In this document: positions 7,961-14,591 of the stretch, in pieces
Layout: each line of letters begins with the position of its first letter
Position numbering within the stretch: position 1 is the stretch's first letter
Source of the DNA: DYEC01 sp034434695
GTDB lineage: Bacteria > Chloroflexota > Anaerolineae > Anaerolineales > Anaerolineaceae
Length of the DNA: 20,737 nt
Assembly: GCA_034434695.1 (NCBI GenBank)
Contig: DAOTYY010000094.1
Span: 1-20,737, forward strand
Reading direction: 5' to 3'
Notes under the pieces: model-generated
What the model was told of the DNA's origin: nothing
Database searches by the model: none
Seen by the model: the letters and a program-made list of their open reading frames with translations, nothing else
Position numbers and translations under genes: made by a program

Positions 7961-9295
7961 ATGAACGAAGAAACAGGTATGATTATCCTACCCGGCTGGA
8001 CAATTACCACTCCCCTGGAAACTCCAAAAATGGGCTGGGGGATTCGTATTCTGAACGACCTGATTGTAGATGTTGCCCCAAATCAAGAGTTGTGTCAACG
8101 CTATCCTAATGATGTAGTCTGGGATGCAAGCGGGCAAATTCTGGCACCAGGTTTTGTGGACGCACACACTCATCTTTATGGCGTACTGGCACATGGAATC
8201 CCCCTAAGCAAAGCGCCCTCGGGGTTTTGGCCCTTCCTTGAAGATTTCTGGTGGCCCCTAGTGGAAAATCGGCTGACTCATGAAATGATTTGTGCCGCTA
8301 CCGATATCCAATGCGCCAAAATGCTAAAATCAGGGATAACATCCTTTTACGATTGCACAGAGGCACCTTTTGCCATTCCCGGTTGTTTATTTTCACAGGC
8401 AGAAGTTGTCAAAAAACGTGGACTGCGCGGTATTTTATCCTTTGAAGCAACTGAGCGCGTTAGTAAAGAAAACGGGCAACTTGGCTTAAAAGAAAATGCG
8501 GACTTTATTGATTATTGTCAAAGCAATCCCAGCCTTGTCAGCGGATTAATGTGTTTCCATACCACGTTTACCTGTTCAAAAGAGTTTATCCTTCAAGCAT
8601 TCGAGATGGCGGCAGAGCGCGGGGTGCTGACGCACATGCATTGCTCTGAAGGCACATATGAGCCGGAGTATGCACTCAAGCATTTTGGTATGCGTCCGAT
8701 ACATTACTATAAAAACTTGGGGGTAGCAGGACCGGGTATGCTAGCATCGCAGTGCGTTCAGCTTGATGCTTCTGAAATTGCAGTCATGGCAGAATCAGGT
8801 ATCAAGATGTCCCACATGCCCCTTTCAAACTGCGAAGTAGGCGGCGGAATTGCTCCCTTGCCAGAACTAGTTGAAGCGGGTGTAACCGCCGGATTAGGAA
8901 CAGATGGCTATATCATTGACTTCTTCGAGGTCATGCGCGGTGCATTCCTGATCCACAAAGCCTCTCATTGCGATCCGCGCGTTATGCCTGCCAACCAAGT
9001 CTGGTATTTGGCAACTGAAGGCGGCGCAAAAGCAATCGGACTGGATGCAACCGGAAGATTGGAAATCGGCTGGAAAGCAGACTGCCAACTCATTAAACCC
9101 AATTTACCCACTCCAATTGCAGTGCATAACCTTTACGAGCAAGTGCTGCTTTACTGTGACCAGGATAGTGTTCAGGCTACATTAGTAAACGGTAAGATTC
9201 TGGTCAAAGATGGCACAATCCTGAATGTCGACATGGATGAGTTGATGGAAAGAAGCCGTCGCGCAGCCCTGCAACTATGGGAGAAAGCATTGTGA
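7961..9295 (+). CDS. Amidohydrolase, SsnA/TRZ-ATZ deaminase type, with a substituted active-site His
   Basis: This is a mononuclear-type aminohydrolase of the SsnA/TRZ-ATZ group, whose members deaminate or dechlorinate heterocycles (guanine, triazines, aminoimidazoles). Metal ligands are present: His69 and His71 in GFVDAHTHLYG, His227 and the general acid Glu230 in HMHCSEG, and Asp315 in GLGTDG. The motif that normally reads as a conserved His-Cys-Val or similar is SQCVQLD here, so the conserved histidine becomes Gln264. The downstream signature PLSN...GGGIAPL is intact. The protein has 444 residues. AAAGGAG precedes the ATG. The stop abuts the next gene, a paralogue, so the two are probably translationally coupled and may work in sequence or together. 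An altered reaction is possible. Fold is certain, substrate unknown. Confidence 0.85.
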   Translation: MNEETGMIILPGWTITTPLETPKMGWGIRILNDLIVDVAPNQELCQRYPNDVVWDASGQILAPGFVDAHTHLYGVLAHGIPLSKAPSGFWPFLEDFWWPLVENRLTHEMICAATDIQCAKMLKSGITSFYDCTEAPFAIPGCLFSQAEVVKKRGLRGILSFEATERVSKENGQLGLKENADFIDYCQSNPSLVSGLMCFHTTFTCSKEFILQAFEMAAERGVLTHMHCSEGTYEPEYALKHFGMRPIHYYKNLGVAGPGMLASQCVQLDASEIAVMAESGIKMSHMPLSNCEVGGGIAPLPELVEAGVTAGLGTDGYIIDFFEVMRGAFLIHKASHCDPRVMPANQVWYLATEGGAKAIGLDATGRLEIGWKADCQLIKPNLPTPIAVHNLYEQVLLYCDQDSVQATLVNGKILVKDGTILNVDMDELMERSRRAALQLWEKAL

Positions 9296-10624
9296 ATGGA
9301 GTGCATAAAAAAGAGTACAATGCTGCAACAGTTTGACCTGCTAATTCAAAACGGGCATGTTCTCGGCGAGACGGGATGGCTCTCACCAGGCTATATAATC
9401 GTTGATGCGGGAATTATCCTTGAGGTCAAAAATGGTCATCCTGCCCCTGAAGTCATATCATCTGCGCGAAAAGTGTTAGATGCATCGGGAATGGCTGTCA
9501 TTCCAGGATTGACGAACGCCCATACACATCTTTGTCAAACTTTTATGCGCGGACTGGCAAACGGACGCACGCTATTATCATGGCTAAAAGAGCTGATTTG
9601 GCCCCTGCAAGCGGGAATGGATAAGGAAGATTTAGTGTTGGCTGTAACACTTGGATTGGTTGAAAATTTACATTCAGGCGTCACCCATGTTGTCAACCAT
9701 CATAAAATCACGCGCACCAAAGCCTTTACCCAAGCGGTTTGTCAGGCAGTGCAAAATGTAGGCATACGCTGTACAGTTGTACGAGCCTGGTCGGATCGCG
9801 GCAGTGGAGCAGAAAACCAGCTCTCATTACTAGATGAATTGGAAGAATTGTTCTCAACCTGTCATGACGCCGGACCACTCATCAAGCTGGCAAACGGGCC
9901 TCTAACCCCTTGGCGCGCTACTGCTGAGACACTGCAACGCACCCATGCTCTAGCCCAACGCTTTCACAGTTATACACATATCCATGTGGCTGAAACACAA
10001 GATGAAGTCCAGATGACTCTGGAAGAGACTGGCTTAAGACCAATAGCCTGGTTAGACTCACTTGGCATTCTTGACGAAGACTGCCAGATTGTCCACGCAG
10101 TATGGGTAGACGAACAAGAGGTAAATCTGCTACGCGAACGAAAATCCCCTGTAATTCATTGCCCTGTAAGTAATGCAGTTTTGGGTTCGGGAATTGCTCC
10201 GCTTCACTTATTCATCAATAATGGCATTCAGGTTCTATTGGGTACAGATGGCTCCGCCAGCAATGATACACAGGACTTATTTGAAACCATGAAAATGGCA
10301 CTTTGTCTTAGCCGCGTCAAGACTCTTGATCCAACAGTGCTTTCCCCCAGACAAATACTGAAAATGGCACTAGCTGGAAAATCAATCTGTCAGCACCAAC
10401 CCGCCGACTTGGCTCTGATCGAATTAGGCACCAGCCACACTGCACCTGTTCATGATATCGATTCTGCACTAGTCCTATGTGCTCGCAGTTCAGATATTCA
10501 CACAGTTATTGTAGATGGTAAGATTGTATTAGAGAATCATCATGTAACCGTGTTGGATGAGAAATTGTTAATTCAAGAATGCTGTCAATCTGCTGAAAAA
10601 CTTCGCAAACGCGCAGGTATCTAG
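9296..10624 (+). CDS. Amidohydrolase, SsnA/TRZ-ATZ deaminase type, canonical active site
   Basis: This is the second SsnA-like aminohydrolase, immediately after its paralogue. The active site is complete: His76 and His78 in GLTNAHTHLC, His230 and Glu233 in HIHVAET, His267 in IVHAVWVDE, Asp318 in LLGTDGSASND, and the signature CPVSN...GSGIAPL. It most likely removes an amino group from a nitrogen heterocycle in the cytoplasm. 4-Aminoimidazole would fit the pathway proposed for the cluster, but this is inference. The ATG at 9296 directly follows the previous stop. An ATG at 9320, giving MLQQFDLLIQNG, is also possible and matches the usual family start better; neither has a strong ribosome site, which fits coupling. 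With the 9296 start the length is 442 residues. The gap to the UbiD gene is 34 bases. Confidence 0.87.
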   Translation: MECIKKSTMLQQFDLLIQNGHVLGETGWLSPGYIIVDAGIILEVKNGHPAPEVISSARKVLDASGMAVIPGLTNAHTHLCQTFMRGLANGRTLLSWLKELIWPLQAGMDKEDLVLAVTLGLVENLHSGVTHVVNHHKITRTKAFTQAVCQAVQNVGIRCTVVRAWSDRGSGAENQLSLLDELEELFSTCHDAGPLIKLANGPLTPWRATAETLQRTHALAQRFHSYTHIHVAETQDEVQMTLEETGLRPIAWLDSLGILDEDCQIVHAVWVDEQEVNLLRERKSPVIHCPVSNAVLGSGIAPLHLFINNGIQVLLGTDGSASNDTQDLFETMKMALCLSRVKTLDPTVLSPRQILKMALAGKSICQHQPADLALIELGTSHTAPVHDIDSALVLCARSSDIHTVIVDGKIVLENHHVTVLDEKLLIQECCQSAEKLRKRAGI

Positions 10625-10658
10625 AAAACCATAAGATTAAGAAAAATTTGAGGCAAAA

Positions 10659-12035
10659 ATGTCCAAAATTTACAATCTGCGTAGTTTTCTTGACCGTTTG
10701 AGCGAAACCGGTCAGCTAACCAGAGTCACGAAGCCAGTATCTATCAAGCATGAACTAGCAAACGTTGCAGCAACACTTGTCCGTCAGGGTGGCGGAGCTG
10801 TGCTTTTTGAAAATCCTGTTGGTGACAAAGAAATATTCCCTTGGCCGATTTTTACAAATGCGGTTGCAAACCAAACTTCAGCAGCCCTCGCTCTCAACTG
10901 TACACCTGTTGAAGTCACAGAACGAATGGGATGGGCATTAGAGCCTGCAAATGGCATTCGCCCACAATCTACGAATGAACAACCTTTATGGAAAAAGAAT
11001 GTTATTCAAGGAGATGACATCGATCTATATCGCCTTCCAATTCCAACCCATGGCAAATTGGATGGCGGACCCTTTATCACTGGCGGTGTTACGGTTACCC
11101 GAGATCCAATTTCAGGACGTGGCAATCTCTCCTATAACCGTATGCAGATATTGGGAAAAACCACCTTTGGGTTCAACGTCAATGAATGGCGACACGTCAT
11201 GCAGTTCTACAAGGTGCAACAAGAAAAAGATCAACCGTTGCAAGTTGCAATCATTATTGGTTTAGATCCCGCAATAAGTATAGCCGCTGGTGCTCGGTAC
11301 GATGACGATGAATTGTTGATTGCAGGTGCTATTCGAGGCGAATCTGTCAAGGTTACTAAAGGAGTTACCGTTGATTTAGACATTCCCATAGAAGCTGAAA
11401 TTGTAATTGAAGGCTACTTACCACCACACAAGCGTCAAAAAGAAGGCCCACTTGCTGAGTTCCATGGTTATTATGGTGAACTTTGGGAAAGTCCGGTTTT
11501 TGAAGTAACCGCTGTTTGCTACCGTGATAATCCAATCTATCAAACAATCATTCCCGGATGGGCGGAGCATATTTATATTGGCAATGTTTTGCCTCGCGAG
11601 CCGCTTTTGCTCCGTTTTGTCCGCCATGTCAGCAAAAACGTCATCGCGCTTCACATTCCCCCATACAGTAACGGATTCACCGCAATTGTACAGGTCAACA
11701 AAAGCAATCCTGGTGAACCCAAAAATGTGGCAATGGCGGCTTTCACCGCTCATGTTAACATCGCCAAGGTGATCGTCGTTGATGCAGATGTTAACATCTA
11801 TGATCCTGCAGACGTACTTTGGGCATTATCCAATCGTGTTGATTGGTCGCGCGATATCTTTTTAGTATCGGGCGCTCAAGGTCACGAAATGGACCCAACT
11901 GCGGACATGCGCGGTGTACAAACCAAAATCGGCATTGATGCTACCTATAAACCCGAGCGTCGGGATTACGGCGAACGCATTCGATACCCTGAAGTGGACC
12001 TCACTCAGTACATAAGTCTCTCGAAAAAAGGATAA
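10659..12035 (+). CDS. UbiD-family prenyl-FMN-dependent decarboxylase
   Basis: UbiD enzymes use prenylated FMN to add or remove CO2 on aromatic, heteroaromatic or alkenyl acids. The catalytic triad is visible as Arg161 in NLSYNRMQ, and Glu262 and Glu267 in EGPLAEFHGYYG; the 5-residue Glu spacing matches fungal Fdc. Likely Mn/K ligands are Asn156 and His179 (EWRHV), with Glu228 in AGAIRGE as a probable third. The 458 residues are normal for the family. GAGG lies 6 bases before the ATG. It sits between the deaminases and the M20 hydrolase, so it should act on a ring or enamine acid in this pathway; aminoimidazole carboxylate is one candidate. UbiX, which makes the cofactor, is not in the window. 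Family assignment is firm; ubiquinone synthesis is unlikely given the context. Confidence 0.9.
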   Translation: MSKIYNLRSFLDRLSETGQLTRVTKPVSIKHELANVAATLVRQGGGAVLFENPVGDKEIFPWPIFTNAVANQTSAALALNCTPVEVTERMGWALEPANGIRPQSTNEQPLWKKNVIQGDDIDLYRLPIPTHGKLDGGPFITGGVTVTRDPISGRGNLSYNRMQILGKTTFGFNVNEWRHVMQFYKVQQEKDQPLQVAIIIGLDPAISIAAGARYDDDELLIAGAIRGESVKVTKGVTVDLDIPIEAEIVIEGYLPPHKRQKEGPLAEFHGYYGELWESPVFEVTAVCYRDNPIYQTIIPGWAEHIYIGNVLPREPLLLRFVRHVSKNVIALHIPPYSNGFTAIVQVNKSNPGEPKNVAMAAFTAHVNIAKVIVVDADVNIYDPADVLWALSNRVDWSRDIFLVSGAQGHEMDPTADMRGVQTKIGIDATYKPERRDYGERIRYPEVDLTQYISLSKKG

Positions 12036-12042
12036 TTTTTCA

Positions 12043-13254
12043 ATGAACCATGAAATCTCTCAATTGGCACAAAAAGTCACCCAAGCCGCAGACAGCCTGA
12101 ATTCCCAAATGGTAAACTTTCTGGCTGATCTAATTCGTATTCGAAGTTACACCGGACAGGAAAGGCAAGCTGTTGAACGCACCCTTCAGGAGCTGAAAAC
12201 CATCGGATGCGAAGAAGTATGGACGGATAGTGCTGGTAATGCATTGGGAAGGATTGGTTCCGGAAAACACATCATTCTGTATGACGCCCATCTTGACACA
12301 AACGAGGTAGCAGACGAAAGTGAATGGCCTCATCCGCCATTGGAACCGGTCATAGAGAATGGTGCAATGTGGGGATTAGGTGCTTCCGATTGCAAAGGAG
12401 GCGTGGCGTCAATTGTCTATGGTGCGGCGATACTCAAAGCCCTTAAGTTGGACGGTGATTTTTCCTTAATTGTAATGGGGGCAACTCTGGAGGAGGATGC
12501 TGAGGGCTTTGCATTACGCTCTTTGATCGAAAAAGACGGCCTTAAGCCAGATGTAGTCTTGATTGCCGAGGCGACCGATCTGGCGTTGAGCATTGGTCAA
12601 CGCGGGCGTTGTGAGGTACGTGTTAGAACAACCGGAAGAGCAGCTCATGCCAGCCAGCCCGAGCTGGGTGATAACGCTATTATGAAGATGGTGCCCATTC
12701 TGCAAGAATTGGAAGCTATGATACCATCTCTACCTAAACACCCCATTTTTGGGACAGGACATCAGGTTGTTTCAATGATTACCGGACCAAACACACCAAA
12801 CTCAGTCCCAAGTTGGTGTGAGGTCACCATTGATCGCCGTATTGTCCCAGGAGAAACGGCTGAATCCGTGCTGGAAAGTATTCGCCGCGTAGTTGAGCCA
12901 CTTGGCGGACAAGCATACATTCCTGAGCAACCTGTGTTGACGCATACTGGTCAACGCCTGGATGGGCCAAGTTTTTATCCTGGCTGGGAACTTTCCAAAG
13001 ATTCTCCTTTATTCAAATCCAGCCAGCAAACTTACCAGACGCTGTGGGGTAGCCCAGCCAATGTAATCGTCTGGAAATTCAGCTCCGATGGTGCCTACTC
13101 TGCCGGAACAGCCGGCATTCCTACAATTGGCTTCGGCCCCCAGGAGGCGCAATACATCCATACAGCACAAGATCAGGTAAATTTGGAAAAAGTTCGTAAA
13201 GCAGCAATGTTTTATGCATTGTTTCCAATCTTGTATACCAGTCAAGTTGAGTAA
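12043..13254 (+). CDS. M20-family metallohydrolase, YgeY-like
   Basis: This is a zinc-dependent amidase of the M20/ArgE-DapE fold, closest in look and setting to YgeY of the E. coli purine cluster. Metal and catalytic residues can be read: His83 and Asp85 in YDAHLDTN, bridging Asp116 in GASDCKGG, Glu150-Glu151 in ATLEEDAEG, Glu176 in IAEATDL, and His373 in YIHTAQDQ. The dimer-domain histidine is His202 in RAAHAS. The protein has 403 residues. It starts 7 bases after the UbiD stop, with AAGGA overlapping the end of UbiD, so the two are coupled. It probably hydrolyses an open-chain ureido or N-acyl amino acid made upstream and may hand on to the carbamoyltransferase that follows. Classical peptidase roles are less likely in this neighbourhood. 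Confidence 0.87.
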   Translation: MNHEISQLAQKVTQAADSLNSQMVNFLADLIRIRSYTGQERQAVERTLQELKTIGCEEVWTDSAGNALGRIGSGKHIILYDAHLDTNEVADESEWPHPPLEPVIENGAMWGLGASDCKGGVASIVYGAAILKALKLDGDFSLIVMGATLEEDAEGFALRSLIEKDGLKPDVVLIAEATDLALSIGQRGRCEVRVRTTGRAAHASQPELGDNAIMKMVPILQELEAMIPSLPKHPIFGTGHQVVSMITGPNTPNSVPSWCEVTIDRRIVPGETAESVLESIRRVVEPLGGQAYIPEQPVLTHTGQRLDGPSFYPGWELSKDSPLFKSSQQTYQTLWGSPANVIVWKFSSDGAYSAGTAGIPTIGFGPQEAQYIHTAQDQVNLEKVRKAAMFYALFPILYTSQVE

Positions 13255-13291
13255 GTCTATACCATAACCATTTATTATAAGGAGTGAAAAG

Positions 13292-14284
13292 ATGCAAACC
13301 ACACTATATAACAAAGATTTTATTACCACTGAGGATTGGTCAGTCCATGAATTAGAAGCAATGCTGGAAGCTGCCAGCGAGCTCAAACGTCGTTTTGCCT
13401 TTGGCGAGCCACACGACCATATCCTTCGAGCAAAAACGCTCTTTATGCTCTTCTTTGAGGAGTCAACTCGTACACGCAACTCATTTGAGTCGGGTATTAC
13501 CCAATTAGGTGGGCACGCTATCTATCTCACGCCTAGCGCAACTCAAGTAGGGCATGGTGAAACTGCTAAAGATACCGGCATGGTGCTTGAACGTTATGGA
13601 CATGGAATCGCGGTCCGCGACTGTCGGACAAATATTGGACAAGCCTACCAATATGACCTGGCAAAATGGATTGATATCCCGGTAATCTCTATGCAAGACG
13701 ATGTGGATCACCCATGCCAGGCAATGGCTGACTTGATGACCATTCGCGAAAAATTTGGCAACAACCTGCGCGGACTTAAATTTGTAATCTCCTGGACATA
13801 CGCTCCTAAATATGTTCGCCCACTTTCAGTCCCCCAAGCTTTGATCATGCTCATGACCCGTTTTGGCATGGATGTAACACTGGCACACCCGAAAGGCTTT
13901 GAGATGATGCCCAAATGCCTTGAAGCTGCCCGCAAACATGCTGAAGAAAACGGCACCAACTTTGAAGTCATAGACGATATGGATGAAGCCTTTAGGAACG
14001 CCGACATTGTGTATCCCAAGAGCTGGGGACCAATTATGGTTACAGAGGAACCTAAAGAAGTTCAAGCGATGTGCGATCAACACAAAGATTGGATTGCCGA
14101 TGAACGGCGAATGGCACTAACTCATAAACACTCAATATACATGCATTGTATGCCAATTGATCGTGGTTACGAGGCGACTGACGCTGTCATTGATGGTCCA
14201 CACTCTGTCATCTACGATGAAGCAGAAAATCGTCTGCATGTGCAAAAAGCACTTATGGCATTAACAATGGGCGGACGTATATAA
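13292..14284 (+). CDS. Knotted carbamoyltransferase, YgeW-like
   Basis: This carbamoyltransferase resembles E. coli YgeW. It has STRTR (58-62), a GHGET stretch, HPCQ (140-143), and the run PLSVPQ...LMTRFGMDVTLAHP followed by DADIVYPKSW-like sequence (here NADIVYPKSWGP) that is nearly the same in YgeW. HCMP is at 285-288. The C-terminal DEAENRLHVQKA is shared with the left-arm paralogue. It has 330 residues; YgeW itself is longer at the N-terminus. AAGGAGTG lies 6 bases before the ATG. Its likely role is carbamoyl transfer involving a ureido intermediate, perhaps forming carbamoyl phosphate for energy conservation, though no carbamate kinase is seen here. It is the last gene before a strong terminator. 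Confidence 0.88.
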   Translation: MQTTLYNKDFITTEDWSVHELEAMLEAASELKRRFAFGEPHDHILRAKTLFMLFFEESTRTRNSFESGITQLGGHAIYLTPSATQVGHGETAKDTGMVLERYGHGIAVRDCRTNIGQAYQYDLAKWIDIPVISMQDDVDHPCQAMADLMTIREKFGNNLRGLKFVISWTYAPKYVRPLSVPQALIMLMTRFGMDVTLAHPKGFEMMPKCLEAARKHAEENGTNFEVIDDMDEAFRNADIVYPKSWGPIMVTEEPKEVQAMCDQHKDWIADERRMALTHKHSIYMHCMPIDRGYEATDAVIDGPHSVIYDEAENRLHVQKALMALTMGGRI

Positions 14285-14291
14285 CTAGTTC

Positions 14292-14342
14292 AACGGGTGT
14301 TTGCTCAGCTCAACATAAAAGCGAGCAAACACCCGTTTCTTC
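14292..14342 (+). terminator. Rho-independent terminator after the ygeW-like gene
   Basis: A perfect 15-base stem, AACGGGTGTTTGCTC (14292-14306) with its complement (14323-14337), closes a 16-base loop and is followed by TTCTTCT. It begins 8 bases after the carbamoyltransferase stop and ends about 20 bases before the MoaD-like start, so it separates the two or acts as an attenuator between them. Confidence 0.85.
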
Positions 14343-14360
14343 TATCCCATTTCGGTTTCC

Positions 14361-14591
14361 ATGAAAGAAACTGCAAGCATTTGGTTAGAAAAATCCTTGT
14401 TAGGAACAAACAGCAGCTCCACGATCATCGTTCAGCCTGGACAAACTATTCTACATGCTCTACAACACGCCAATATTCAGCTACGTCAACCAGTCGCGGC
14501 AATTGTAAATGGGAAAACTGTGGATTTAGTTGCTTATGTGCTACGCTCAGGCGACAAGGTTCAACTTGTTCCCCAAATTGGAGGAGGATAA
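14361..14591 (+). CDS. MoaD/ThiS-like ubiquitin-fold sulfur carrier
   Basis: This 76-residue protein has the beta-grasp pattern of MoaD/ThiS (VQPGQTILHALQHANI, then VAAIVNGKTVDL and LRSGDKVQLVPQIGGG). It ends in the Gly-Gly tail used to carry sulfur as a thiocarboxylate; here it is three glycines. MoaD supplies the dithiolene sulfurs of molybdopterin, also needed for the tungsten cofactor of AOR. The GGA GGA GGA tail codons double as the ribosome site of the AOR gene, which starts right after the stop. No strong ribosome site precedes this gene, and a terminator lies just upstream. A dedicated cofactor role for the neighbouring AOR is likely by association but not proven. Confidence 0.8.
   Translation: MKETASIWLEKSLLGTNSSSTIIVQPGQTILHALQHANIQLRQPVAAIVNGKTVDLVAYVLRSGDKVQLVPQIGGG

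Noticed and set aside
11418..11753. 111-codon frame antisense to the UbiD gene
   Set aside because: A shadow of the UbiD coding frame; no independent start signal.
13009..13479. 156-codon frame on the minus strand across the M20 and carbamoyltransferase genes
   Set aside because: It is antisense to two strongly supported genes with complete active-site motifs and shows no protein-like family pattern.
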